A DNA stretch of 36,644 nt, from positions 1 to 36,644 of the forward strand of contig NZ_MBLO01000031.1 of the NCBI RefSeq assembly GCF_001854805.1. Reading direction: 5' to 3'. Of the stretch, positions 8,805 through 17,319 are shown piece after piece (position 1 is the stretch's first letter; every line of letters begins with the position of its first letter). The DNA is from Pseudofrankia coriaricola. Its GTDB lineage: Bacteria; Actinomycetota; Actinomycetes; Frankiales; Frankiaceae. The notes under the pieces are model-generated. The model was given only the letters and a program-made list of their open reading frames with translations, had not been told where the DNA came from and made no database searches. The position numbers were made by a program, and so were the translations under genes.

Positions 8805-8922
8805 CGGTACCTCCGCCCCTCGGGCAGCAGATGTGCTCAATGCCTACCCCGGCCGTACACCGCCACCCGCGGCGGGTCACTGTCGGCAACCAGTTTGTTC
8901 GGCCCGTGCGCATCTCTGGTCG

Positions 8923-8998
8923 CTAGAGAGCCAAAGGAGGTGCGAAAATGCTCCTCCTTCGCACCTCCGGAGGCCCCCGTCCCCAGAAGCACTAGTGG
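8923..8998. repeat. Dispersed palindromic repeat, copy 2
   Basis: The second copy of the element at 4570-4644, in the same orientation and with the same 11-bp inverted-repeat core. It lies between the methyltransferase start (8804) and the metallopeptidase stop (9021). Confidence 0.88.
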
Positions 8999-9020
8999 GA
9001 AGCGAGATCGACGGGGAGGG

Positions 9021-9365
9021 CTAGGCCCAGCCGAGCTCGTGGAGGCGGTCGTCGTCGATGCCGAAATGGTGGGCAATCTCGTGGATGACGGTGACCCGAA
9101 CTTCGCGGACGACCTCGGCCTCGTTCGCGCACATCGCGCAGATCGGTTTCCGGTAGATCGTGATCCGGTCGGGGAGAACCGCGCTGTACCAGTCCCCCCG
9201 CTCGGTGAGTGGGACGCCCTCGTACAGCCCGAGCAGGCCATCCGTCGAGTCGTCCTCCACGAGGACCGCGACGTTGCGCATCCGCCGGCCCAGCTCCGGC
9301 GGCAGGCTGTCCAGTGCCTCGACCACCAGTTCCTCGAACCGATCCAATGGCACATCGACGCCCAT
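9021..9365 (-). CDS. Zincin-like metallopeptidase family protein
   Basis: A 114-residue minimal zinc protease-like protein of a family widespread in actinobacteria. The HExxH motif is intact (VIHEIAHHFGIDDDRLHELGW), with a downstream His-Glu pair that could supply further ligands. Upstream are LLGLYEGVPLTERG and the strand ITIYRKPI, both typical of this family. No signal peptide is seen, so it should be cytosolic. Its natural substrate is unknown. The ATG at 9365 has only a weak purine stretch just before it. It stands about 125 nt downstream of the lipoprotein gene on the same strand and may be cotranscribed. Confidence 0.88.
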   Translation of the reverse strand: MGVDVPLDRFEELVVEALDSLPPELGRRMRNVAVLVEDDSTDGLLGLYEGVPLTERGDWYSAVLPDRITIYRKPICAMCANEAEVVREVRVTVIHEIAHHFGIDDDRLHELGWA

Positions 9366-9491
9366 GCCACCAAGTCTGCCGCCGCGCCCAGCCCCAGGTC
9401 CGCCGGACTGGCCGTCCTCCCCGCCGGTCCTCCCCGCCGGCCCTCCCGCGGCCGTCCGCTGGCGCCTTCGCCGCGAGGGGCGGATTGGGGC

Positions 9492-10229
9492 TTAGGCGGC
9501 GGGTTGAGCGGCGGATTGGCCGGGGCAGGGGGCGCCGGCGCCGATGCTGACCGACTCCCGGCCGGACGGGGTGTGGACTTCGACAGGCAGACAGCGCGGG
9601 GTGTTGACGTAGTAGCCGCCGGCAAAGGCCAGCCAGGTGACGCCGTTCCCGTGGGCCGAGCAGGCCGGGACGTGGACGACCAGGCCCGGTTCGCCCGTGC
9701 CCCAGCCGATCGCGGCCTCGTCGGCGAAGTTCGGTGCCAGTGCCAGGTCGACCGCGACGCCGACGCGAACGAGCAGGCCGTACTTCGCGAAATATGCCTG
9801 TGGGTCGGACGCCGGGATGTTGGTGTTTCGGGACGCCTGCAGCTGAACGCGGGTGGGAAGCGCGATGTCACTCGCGACGATGGAGAATTCGCTGGGTGGC
9901 GACGAGATCGCGTCGATCACATCACCGCAGTCCATCGTCCTGCTGCCATCGTCGACTGGGGCGGCGCTCCCGAAGCCGGGAGCGACGCTCGGGCCGCCGG
10001 ACCCTTCAGATCCCCGCGCCGAGACTGCCTCATCTGTCTCTGAGGAGCCGCGAAGGGACGACTGGCTCGCGAGCGGCTGAGAACGGGCGGTTCCGGTGGA
10101 ATCCTTGTCGCCGCCGCAGCCAGCGACCGTCACGGCGAGCATGAGCGCGGCGGCGGCCATCGTCGACGCGGTGGGCCTGCCGGAGCGGCCGGACGCGTCG
10201 GGCTCTCGTCGGTTGGACGGAGCGGTCAC
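9492..10229 (-). CDS. Putative secreted lipoprotein
   Basis: A 245-residue protein with an N-terminal charged segment, a hydrophobic helix (MAAAALMLAVTVAGC) and a lipobox VAGC, so it should be lipid-anchored on the outer face of the membrane. A Ser/Gly-rich linker follows, then a globular domain with cysteines (TMDCGDVIDAI, PACSAHGNG, TPRCLPVEV, GAPCPGQ) that could form disulphides. I do not recognise the domain. The start is taken as the GTG at 10229, which lies inside a 12-bp inverted repeat (10222-10263). Alternatives are few because no clear ribosome site is seen. Confidence 0.75.
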   Translation of the reverse strand: MTAPSNRREPDASGRSGRPTASTMAAAALMLAVTVAGCGGDKDSTGTARSQPLASQSSLRGSSETDEAVSARGSEGSGGPSVAPGFGSAAPVDDGSRTMDCGDVIDAISSPPSEFSIVASDIALPTRVQLQASRNTNIPASDPQAYFAKYGLLVRVGVAVDLALAPNFADEAAIGWGTGEPGLVVHVPACSAHGNGVTWLAFAGGYYVNTPRCLPVEVHTPSGRESVSIGAGAPCPGQSAAQPAA

Positions 10230-10263
10230 CCCGGCATCGTCGCAGAGATGTCGGGGTGACCGC
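10222..10263. promoter_or_regulatory. 12-bp inverted repeat over the lipoprotein start
   Basis: Perfect arms gcggtcaccccg (10222-10233) and cggggtgaccgc (10252-10263) flank an 18-base spacer. The left arm contains the GTG start codon of the lipoprotein gene. It could be a dyad operator, or an mRNA hairpin that hides the translation start. Confidence 0.6.
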
Positions 10264-10329
10264 GATGACCATTTCGTCGCGCGTTACCGCGAGTTTGTCA
10301 CTGGATGATCATGCCTGGGCCGCCAGGCG

Positions 10330-11700
10330 TCACTGGGTGACCGTGAGCGAGAGGATCTGCGGCTTGGTGACCGGCGCGCCATCACCTGTCTCACCCTCGG
10401 CACCAGGACTGGTGATCTTGTCGAGGATGTCGAGTCCCTCGGTGATCTGACCGACGACCGTGTAGCCGCCGGCGAGCGCCTGGGCACCCTCCTCCGACGG
10501 ATCGGCATAGTTGATGAAGAACTGGCTGCCGTTCGTGTCCGGGCCGGCGTTCGCCATGGCGAGTACGCCACGGTTGTAGTTGACGCCGGTGGTGTTCTCG
10601 TTCTTGTACTGGAACCCGGGCGAGCCGCCGCCCGTGCCTGTCGGGTCACCGCACTGCAGAACGAAGATCCCAGCGTCGGGACCAGAGGTCTCCCGGTGGC
10701 AGGTCGTTCCGTCGAAGTACTTCTTCTCGGCGAGGTAGCTCAGCGCGTGCACGGTGCACGGCGCCTTGGCCGCGTCGAGAGTGGCTGTCATCGTGCCGAG
10801 GTTGGTGGTGATCAACATCTTGGCGGGATTCGTGTCGACGCTGGGCCCCGCGGGCGGAAGCGTGACGTTTCGGGCAGGCGTGTTCCCGTCCTCGGTGTAG
10901 ACGCAGTCCCCGACCTTCGATGTCGCCGGCGGCTTGACGCTCTGGGTCGCTTCAGGGGTGACGCTCGCAGTGTCGTCGGATGACGACGAGCCGCCGAGCG
11001 ACTTCGAGAGCGCGATCGCGCCGACCGTCAGCAGCAGGGCCGCGAGGACGCCGAACGCGGCGACCTTGACCTCCGGGGCGAGCTCGCGACGTCGCGGGCG
11101 CTCGCCGGAGACGTTCTTCTGCCAGCTCGGCGAACCGTCCTCGCCGTCGTCGCTGTCCTCGTCCTCGTCATCATCGTCTTCGTCGTCATCGAAGTCCGGC
11201 TCGTCGAGGTCGGACGAGTCGAGGTCGAGGTCGTCGTCCGTGTCGAGGTCATCGTCGCCGTGGCCAGTGCCCGAGGCGCGGCCGGTGACCTTCACGCCGG
11301 CCTTCTCGCCGCCGCGAAGGGCCTGGTGGTCCTCGGCCGCGTCGTCGACGTCGTTGTCGTCATCGACGTCAGCCTCGTCGAGGCCAGAGGCGTCACTGGA
11401 CGATTCGGGCTGGTCACGGTTCGTAAGAGTAGGGGCGGTGAGCCCCCATGGCCCGGAAGCAGGGTCCCGGGGTGGCGGCAACAGTGCCCAGCCACCAACG
11501 GCCCCACCGGCCGCGTCCGCACCCTGAACCATCGGAATCCCCGAGGTGGACAGGATGATCGGCGGTGGCGCGGTGGCGCCCTGTCTCTTGCCGCTCTGTC
11601 CTTGCTTCTCTTCCTTGGCGTCCGTGTCCGCCGGCGATGCCGGCGCGCTCGACTCATCAGACCGTGCATCCGGCCCGGCTGGGTCCTTCTCGTCCGGCAT
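10330..11700 (-). CDS. Membrane-anchored cyclophilin-type peptidyl-prolyl isomerase
   Basis: A 456-residue type II membrane protein. A long cytoplasmic N-terminal part contains an acidic Asp/Glu/Ser tract (about residues 150-195). One transmembrane helix (VAAFGVLAALLLTVGAIAL, about 213-232) follows, then a Ser/Thr/Pro linker and an extracytoplasmic cyclophilin domain (about 290-455). Core motifs are visible: FDGTTCHRE, FVLQCGDPTGTG, GSPGFQYKNE, LAMANAGPDTNGSQFFI and YTVVGQITEGLDILDKI. It should assist folding of exported proteins. The ATG at 11700 is preferred, with GGGAGG nine bases upstream; an in-frame GTG at 11706 is the alternative. Confidence 0.92.
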   Translation of the reverse strand: MPDEKDPAGPDARSDESSAPASPADTDAKEEKQGQSGKRQGATAPPPIILSTSGIPMVQGADAAGGAVGGWALLPPPRDPASGPWGLTAPTLTNRDQPESSSDASGLDEADVDDDNDVDDAAEDHQALRGGEKAGVKVTGRASGTGHGDDDLDTDDDLDLDSSDLDEPDFDDDEDDDDEDEDSDDGEDGSPSWQKNVSGERPRRRELAPEVKVAAFGVLAALLLTVGAIALSKSLGGSSSSDDTASVTPEATQSVKPPATSKVGDCVYTEDGNTPARNVTLPPAGPSVDTNPAKMLITTNLGTMTATLDAAKAPCTVHALSYLAEKKYFDGTTCHRETSGPDAGIFVLQCGDPTGTGGGSPGFQYKNENTTGVNYNRGVLAMANAGPDTNGSQFFINYADPSEEGAQALAGGYTVVGQITEGLDILDKITSPGAEGETGDGAPVTKPQILSLTVTQ

Positions 11701-12540
11701 CAGCACCTACCTCCCGGCGCCGCAGCCTAGCAACCAAACCTGTACAGCAGCCGCTCACATCGGCCTTGTCAATGACGGTTGGTAGCCGCTTCGTCGCCGC
11801 CACTCCACCTCCGTTGCGGCGAGGCGGCCCTCGATGGCTCCAGGCGGGAGACCGGATGCCCCCAGGCAGGAGACGAGCCCGACCATCCGCCCTCTGCGCT
11901 CACGCTGTGACGCGCCGAGACGCGGATCGCGCGTGCGTACGCCGGCAGTCGGCCGGTCGCTGGCAGTCGGCTGGCAGTCGGTCGCCGGTCGCGGACGGGC
12001 GGCGGGGTCGCCCTCGCCATGCGCGTGCACTCGGCGTGTGTGTCGTTCGTGGTGCCCGCGAACCTCCGCGGATCGCCGCCGACGGTCGCGGACCGTCGCG
12101 GATCGCCGCTGGCCCGGCGGTGGCCGTGCCGAGCCGGGCTGGACCGAGCCGAGCCGAGCCGAGCTGGACCGGGCCGGGCTGGACCGGGCCGCGGTCATCC
12201 ATGCGGCTGTCCTTCAGATGTTGGTGGCACCCTGTCGTTCGCGCGTGAAAGCTGAGCCGAACGTCCGGCCTACGCATCGGGTGACTGTCAGTTCCGAAAG
12301 TCCGAGCGAGACGGCGCCATATTGCGTACGGTACACAGATAAACACAGCGCCTGCGTTTTATCGTAATTCCGGTGAGGAAAGCGGTTTTGTGGCGTGACG
12401 GGCAAGGTTACCATGCCGTCGATCACCCCCGGGCATTGACTCCCGACGAGCGTTCTTTGTTCTCGGCGGTGGGGGGTTCCGTTCCGGCCCGAGCGCCCAC
12501 TTCGATAGCGTTGCGTCCAGGTAATCTATGGAGGAGGGAA
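11701..12540. other. 840-bp region with no convincing gene
   Basis: Open frames here are Arg/Ala/Pro-rich, repetitive and without domains. Short direct repeats stand out: ggcagtcggctggcagtcgg near 11960-11980, and runs of gagcc and ggaccgggcc units at 12134-12190. A distinctly AT-richer stretch at about 12315-12370 may carry the promoter of the sulfotransferase gene, which begins at 12541 after a strong ribosome site. Confidence 0.6.
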
Positions 12541-13182
12541 ATGGTCGACATCGTTGGCGCGGGCTTCGGGCGCACCGGAACTCTCTCACTCAAGGCGGCC
12601 CTCGAGCAGCTGGGATTCGGGCCATGCCATCACGGCTTTGAACTGATGAAACGGCGTGAAACCGTTTTCGACTGGCTGGACGCGGTCGAAGGAAAACCTG
12701 TCGACTGGGATTCCATGTACGCCGGGTACAGGTCGACCGTCGACTGGCCGGGCGCCCGTTTCTGGCGGGAGCTCGCCGCCCACGACCCAGCGTCGAAGGT
12801 GGTTCTTTCGGTACGCGACCCGGAGAAGTGGTACGAGAGTGTGAAGAACACGCTCTACCAGGCGATCCTGAACGTCCCGGAGCATCTGCCGGCCGAGGTC
12901 GAGCCGCTGATCAAGCTGCTCAGGCTGCTGATCTGGGACGGCATCTTCGACGGGCGCTTCGCGGACAAGGACCACGCCCTGCGGGTCTATGAGGACCACA
13001 TCGCCGAGGTGAAGCGGGAGATCCCGGCGGATCGCCTGCTGGTCTTCGACGTCGCCGAGGGCTGGGAGCCGCTGTGCGCCTTCCTCGGCGTGCCGGTCCC
13101 GGCCGAGCCCTTCCCCCGCCTCAACGAACGGGACGCCTACGCGGCCCAGCAGCAGGCCCGCGTCGCCGCCGCCGCCGCATAG
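12541..13182 (+). CDS. Sulfotransferase family protein
   Basis: A 213-residue protein of the short actinobacterial sulfotransferase-like family. The N-terminus IVGAGFGRTGTLSLKAALEQ holds the P-loop-like 5'-phosphosulphate loop that binds PAPS, here with RTGT. KVVLSVRDPEKWYES matches the 3'-phosphate-binding strand with its Arg, and RLLVFDVAEGWEPLCAFL resembles the conserved region before the C-terminal helix. The acceptor is unknown and many members have not been shown to transfer sulphate. The ATG is preceded by ggaggaggg. It stands alone and is followed by a strong hairpin. Confidence 0.88.
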   Translation: MVDIVGAGFGRTGTLSLKAALEQLGFGPCHHGFELMKRRETVFDWLDAVEGKPVDWDSMYAGYRSTVDWPGARFWRELAAHDPASKVVLSVRDPEKWYESVKNTLYQAILNVPEHLPAEVEPLIKLLRLLIWDGIFDGRFADKDHALRVYEDHIAEVKREIPADRLLVFDVAEGWEPLCAFLGVPVPAEPFPRLNERDAYAAQQQARVAAAAA

Positions 13183-13216
13183 TTCTGGCGGTACCCGCAA
13201 AGGAAAGCAATCAGGA

Positions 13217-13250
13217 ACCCGCCCCGGCGACTCCCCCCGCCGGGGCGGGT
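13217..13250 (+). terminator. Strong hairpin after the sulfotransferase gene
   Basis: A perfect 13-bp stem (acccgccccggcg / cgccggggcgggt) with an 8-base loop lies 35 bp after the stop codon. There is no T tract. A likely intrinsic terminator. Confidence 0.65.
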
Positions 13251-13397
13251 CACCCGCTTCCCGACTCGCGCCGAGGCTTGGCGCTCAACCCGGCAAGGTT
13301 GGCTCCGTTCCGCCGCCTGACATGATCGCGATCTCTGTCCTCTGACGGTTGTATCCGCAGTCCTTCCACGACCACCAGGGATCGCTCGCTGGCCATC

Positions 13398-13805
13398 ATG
13401 GATGGTCCGATGCGTCAGGCGATCGATGAGGATCTCACGAGCACGCCCGGTTTGGAACGCAGACGCGTGCGTATCGTCGAACGTCCCCTGACGCCCTATC
13501 TGCAATGGGAGATGCAGGTGTTTCGGCACCGCACCGGCGCGGACGAACGGATCAGGATCCTCGACGCGGCGGAGGTCAGGCCGCTTGAGGCGCGGCGTCT
13601 GCTGCCAGAGGTCCTGACCCTCGATGACACGGTCTTCTACGAGGTTCTGTACGCCGAGGAGGGCGAGTACAGCGGTGCTCGCCGCGTGGACGATCGGGCG
13701 GTCGTGCGCGCGTGCGTCGATGAGATCGCCCGGCTGTACGACCGCGGGGAAGACTTCCGCCCGTTCTTCGAGCGGGAGGTGGCTTCGCTCCCGCACCGGA
13801 GGTGA
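13398..13805 (+). CDS. DUF6879-like protein, N-terminally short
   Basis: A 135-residue soluble protein. The segment RRRVRIVERPLTPYLQWEMQV followed by ERIRILDAAEV matches the C-terminal half of DUF6879 proteins (R.RVVSEPL..Y..WE... IR.L). Full family members are nearer 170-200 residues and often sit beside HTH-DUF5753/DUF397 genes. Here the N-terminal part is missing: the frame is closed by TGA at 13323 and the segment between is not similar. It may be a short family variant or a 5'-truncated gene. No ribosome site is clear before the ATG. Confidence 0.6.
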   Translation: MDGPMRQAIDEDLTSTPGLERRRVRIVERPLTPYLQWEMQVFRHRTGADERIRILDAAEVRPLEARRLLPEVLTLDDTVFYEVLYAEEGEYSGARRVDDRAVVRACVDEIARLYDRGEDFRPFFEREVASLPHRR

Positions 13806-13853
13806 TCCGCGCCAACTCGCGCGGATGAACGGCGCTGAACCTACCTTCGTTCT

Positions 13854-14504
13854 ATGAGCCGAGCGCGAGTCTCCGCGATGGCGGTCGCGCTCGTCGTCGT
13901 CGCTGTGATCGGGGTCGGGGCGCTGGCGGTGGCCCCGATCATCCTGACAGCGGTGCGCGGCCAGTCGAAGGACTGGAACGAGCTCAGCGACATCGCGACC
14001 ACCTACGGGGCAGCAGCCGCGCTGCTGTCGGTTCTCGCGTTGGCTGGCGTGGCGGTGTCGCTGGTGTTCCAAGCCCGAGAGACCAAGGCGAGCCGAGACC
14101 AGGCGTTGCGGTCGTTGCATGTGGATCTGTTGCGGATGGCGATGGACGACGAGGTCTACCGGCGCTGCTGGGGCGACTTTTTCGACTCCGCCGACCCGGA
14201 GGAGCAGCGAGCCCAGCTGTACGTGAACATGATCTTTTCCCACTGGGAGCTCATGTTCGAGCTGAACGCCCTCACGGAGGTGGCGCTGCGCGAGGCCGCT
14301 CGCATCGTGCTGGCTGGATCCGACGGTCGCCGATTCTGGGAGGGCAGCCGTGACATCAGGGCCAAGTCGGCAAGCACCCGCCGCAAGCGCCGCTTCCACG
14401 AGATCGTCGACGGGGAGTACCTCCGCCTCCCGCCGCCGACGTCTGCTCCCACGCCAGGCCCGAGCCCACCCCCAGGCTCCAACCCGCCGTCGGGCGCCGG
14501 CTGA
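13854..14504 (+). CDS. DUF6082-like membrane protein
   Basis: A 216-residue protein with two N-terminal hydrophobic helices (about residues 9-32 and 52-72), then a helical cytoplasmic domain (LRSLHVDLLRMAMDD, ALYVNMIFSHWELMFEL-like pattern) and a Pro/Ser-rich tail. The arrangement matches the DUF6082 family common in Streptomyces and Frankia, whose function is unknown. It starts 48 nt after the DUF6879-like gene and ends 9 nt before the next, so the three may form one unit. No clear ribosome site precedes the ATG, as in leaderless or coupled genes. Confidence 0.7.
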   Translation: MSRARVSAMAVALVVVAVIGVGALAVAPIILTAVRGQSKDWNELSDIATTYGAAAALLSVLALAGVAVSLVFQARETKASRDQALRSLHVDLLRMAMDDEVYRRCWGDFFDSADPEEQRAQLYVNMIFSHWELMFELNALTEVALREAARIVLAGSDGRRFWEGSRDIRAKSASTRRKRRFHEIVDGEYLRLPPPTSAPTPGPSPPPGSNPPSGAG

Positions 14505-14513
14505 CTCCCCTCC

Positions 14514-16004
14514 ATGTCCGAGGATCGAGTGAAGCGTCCTACTGTGACAGTCATGGCGGTGCGGGTTCAGATCGTCGAGGTCGACGGCGATGGGGCAGAG
14601 TCAGGCAGCGGCGCGGGCGCCGACGTAGCGGTGGAACCGCTCGGCGTGACCGATGAGGCTCAGAACGACGGGGAAGAGCTCACCGAGCGGCTGACTGCTC
14701 GGGATGCGCTCGCCGACCTGCTGGCGGTGCTGCGGCTGTGCGCGGTCGGGAAGCTGCGCTGCAGCGAGAAGACCAGCCGGCCGTCGGCCGCGACGGTGAC
14801 CGCGGTCGCCGAGGTGCTGCGGCATGGCGACTTCTACGTTGACGACCCCATCGCGGCCTTCGCGTGGCCGTTGTTGCTGCAGGCCGGCGGCCTGGCCGAG
14901 ATCGTTGGTGGACGGCTGACGCTGACCGCGAAGGGGCGGGCGGCGCTGACGAAGCCGCCGGCGGAGACCATCCGGCTGCTCTGGAAGCGTTGGCTCAGCC
15001 ACGCGCTCCTGGACGAGATGAGCCGGATTGAGGAGATCAAGGGCCAGCGGTCGGCTCGGGCGTTGACGGCTGCTGGACCGCGGCGCAAAGCCGTGGGCGA
15101 GGCGTTGGCTATGCACTGCGCGCTGAGTGAGTGGATGCCAGTGGACCTCCTGTTCGGCTCTATGATCACGGAGGGCCCGCAGTTCGGCGTGGCGCGTGAC
15201 CTGTGGAAGCTGTATCTCGACGACCGGGAGTACGGCAGCCTCGGGTACGACGGCCACCACGGCTGGACGCTGCTGGAGGGCCGGTACACCCTGTGCCTGC
15301 TGTTCGAGTACGCCGGCACCCTCGGGCTCTTCGACCTGCGCTACGGCTCGGCGGCCGGCGCCCGGGATGACTTCCGCGACAACTGGGGCGCGGACTGGAT
15401 CGACTGCCTCAGCCGTTACGACGGGCTGGCGGAGATCCGCCTCAATAGGCTCGGCGCCTACGTGCTTGGCCTCTCCGACCGGTACGAGCCTGACGCGGCG
15501 GCGGGCGAAGATGACGACCGCCAGGGCGAAGATGACGATGCAGACGACATCCTCGAGCCGATCAAGGTGCTTCCCAGCCTTGACGTCGTCGTCACCGGCC
15601 GCCTGGTGCCCAGCGAGGAGCTCCTTCTGGATGCCTTCGCACGGCGCCGATCGGAACGCGTCTGGGCGCTGAGCCTCGCGTCGCTGCTGGTGGCCATCGA
15701 GCAGGGCCGCCAGCCGGAGGAGCTGCGGGCGTTCCTCACCAGCCGCGCGGCGGTTGACGAGCTGCCCGCGGCGGTGCGGACGCTGTTCGTCGATGCGACA
15801 GGCCGCTCCGGCCAGCTGCGGGATCTCGGGTACAGCAAGGTGGTCGAGTGCGCCGATCCGGCGCTGGCGGCGCTAATCGGCAACGACCGCAAGCTCCGCG
15901 CGGTCTGCCAGCGGATCGGCGACCGGCACCTCGCAGTCTCCCCGGAACGCGAGGCCGACTTCCGTGCCGCTGTCCGCAAGCTCGGCTACGCGCTGCCGCT
16001 TTAG
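14514..16004 (+). CDS. Stand-alone protein with XPB/Ssl2 N-terminal-like (Helicase_C_3) region
   Basis: A 496-residue soluble protein. Residues about 50-340 are helical with no family I can name. An acidic linker (about 325-350) leads into a C-terminal domain (about 355-496). Its pattern, LPSLDVVVTGRLVPSEELLLDAF, then VWALSLASLLVAIEQGRQPEELRAFL, then LPAAVRTLFVDA, resembles the XPB/Ssl2 N-terminal or helicase-associated domain (Helicase_C_3), which in actinobacteria occurs in large proteins with or without a helicase core. No ATPase motifs are present here. The start is uncertain: ATG at 14514 or at 14553. Its neighbours are an HNH nuclease and the defence island, so a DNA-binding role is possible. 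Confidence 0.6.
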   Translation: MSEDRVKRPTVTVMAVRVQIVEVDGDGAESGSGAGADVAVEPLGVTDEAQNDGEELTERLTARDALADLLAVLRLCAVGKLRCSEKTSRPSAATVTAVAEVLRHGDFYVDDPIAAFAWPLLLQAGGLAEIVGGRLTLTAKGRAALTKPPAETIRLLWKRWLSHALLDEMSRIEEIKGQRSARALTAAGPRRKAVGEALAMHCALSEWMPVDLLFGSMITEGPQFGVARDLWKLYLDDREYGSLGYDGHHGWTLLEGRYTLCLLFEYAGTLGLFDLRYGSAAGARDDFRDNWGADWIDCLSRYDGLAEIRLNRLGAYVLGLSDRYEPDAAAGEDDDRQGEDDDADDILEPIKVLPSLDVVVTGRLVPSEELLLDAFARRRSERVWALSLASLLVAIEQGRQPEELRAFLTSRAAVDELPAAVRTLFVDATGRSGQLRDLGYSKVVECADPALAALIGNDRKLRAVCQRIGDRHLAVSPEREADFRAAVRKLGYALPL

Positions 16005-16084
16005 CCGACGTGTCGATCTGTCTGCCGCGCGATTTGCAGAGGTGGCGACAGATCCGGCGCGACGGGCGGGACTGCCCGCACACC

Positions 16085-16112
16085 TTCCCAGTCCCGCCCG
16101 CGGAGCTGGGAA
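16085..16112. terminator. Weak hairpin between convergent genes
   Basis: A 7-bp inverted repeat ttcccag / ctgggaa with a 14-base loop lies between the convergent genes ending at 16004 and 16210. It could act as a terminator; the stem is short. Confidence 0.35.
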
Positions 16113-16209
16113 AGTCGCCTTCCGCGTCTCTACGTCGGCCAGTACCTGGAGACCGTGTTTATAGGTCCGCTGATGCTTGAGTCCGTGACCTCTGGTGCCA
16201 GCTGGCCGG

Positions 16210-16944
16210 CTACTCGCCGATCAGCACGCGCAGCTCGTCAGGAGTCAGCCAGGGCGAGCGGCGGTGGATCATCCGGTGGCAGTTGGCGCAGATGACGATG
16301 AGATCGCCGAGTCTTGTCGTGCTATGGCCGGCCGCGTGCAACGGGACGATGTGATGGCACTCGATGTAGCCCTCGCCCCGCTCGCCGTACCGCTCCTCGA
16401 AGTCAAACCCACAGATCTCGCAGGCAAGCCGACCAGTCTCGGCGCGTACGGAAGCGATCTTGCTGTCGCGTAGTCGGCGGTCCCGCTCGCGAACCATGTG
16501 CTGCCGAGCGAGGAGCCGTCCTTCGGGTGCATTCAGTTCGTCGTCGAAGTCGGTTTCGATCATCTTCCAGGTGAAGGTCCCGGCGGCCACCCCGGCCCGG
16601 ATCGCGGTGGCCGCCTGGTGCATGAGCTCCGGTTCGTTCGCGAACTTGGCAGCGATCACCTTGTCGAGCTTGCTGCCGTTGGTCTGCCGGCGTCCGGTAC
16701 TCAAGTATTCGGAGCGCAGGGTCCGTAGATCAACCGACTTCCGGGACACGCTGTTGGCGCTGCGAAACGTCGGGGAGCGTTGCTCGGGCGGGTGGATCGG
16801 CAGCTGGCGAAGGAGATCCGACAGCTCCTGCGCTTCGGCCTCGGTCTCGAGGATCCGGCGCCAGCCTCGACTCGCGACCACGTCGCAGACCAGGATGATC
16901 TCGTCTTCGGTCCAGTCGGGCGGTCGCAGCGCAGCGGCGGGCAC
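16210..16944 (-). CDS. HNH endonuclease, McrA-like
   Basis: A 244-residue nuclease. The N-terminal domain (PPDWTEDEIILVCDVVASRG, then LSDLLRQLPIHP, then RSANSVSRKSVDLRTL) is the type found before HNH modules in many putative methylation- or modification-dependent enzymes. The C-terminal HNH module (about 170-240) has CEICGFDFE, ECHHIVPLH and ICANCHRMIH; two CxxC pairs bind structural zinc and HH/N/H form the ββα-metal site. All key residues are present, so it should be active. It may restrict DNA bearing foreign modified cytosines (type IV-like). A stop lies just upstream of the GTG start, so translation begins at 16944 or at the CTG before it. Confidence 0.82.
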   Translation of the reverse strand: MPAAALRPPDWTEDEIILVCDVVASRGWRRILETEAEAQELSDLLRQLPIHPPEQRSPTFRSANSVSRKSVDLRTLRSEYLSTGRRQTNGSKLDKVIAAKFANEPELMHQAATAIRAGVAAGTFTWKMIETDFDDELNAPEGRLLARQHMVRERDRRLRDSKIASVRAETGRLACEICGFDFEERYGERGEGYIECHHIVPLHAAGHSTTRLGDLIVICANCHRMIHRRSPWLTPDELRVLIGE

Positions 16945-17319
16945 CAGCGCACGCTAACCCGCTCAATGGTTCAACTGCTTGCGCGCAAGCGCTTGTGTGG
17001 CGTCTTTCTAGCGCTCGTGCGCCGCTTGGCCGCTGTCGATGACAGTCATCGGTCCGGTGCTGTCGTCGCGACTCGCAGCTCGGAGACGTTGGAGAACTGA
17101 GCTCAGCTGTCGAACGCACAGAGGTTATGCCGGCGCTGCGCCACGCCGAACGGCTCGACGGCCTCGGAGAGCGTCCGGCCGCAGAAGACAGGTAGGGTGC
17201 CCAGACCCTGTCCGCATAGAGGTCGTGGAGATCTTCGAGGTAGTAGACCATCACCGTGATTCTGGAACAGCTCGACAGCGGTCACTTTGACCTCTTCAAC
17301 CTCGGGAGCGGCCTGAGCC
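16945..17319. other. Gap between divergent HNH and NUDIX genes
   Basis: No gene is supported in these 375 bp. Short frames on both strands lack a ribosome site or a family pattern. A 20-residue stretch just before the NUDIX start resembles the NLG.G loop of NAD-dependent epimerases but is too short to call. Confidence 0.5.
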
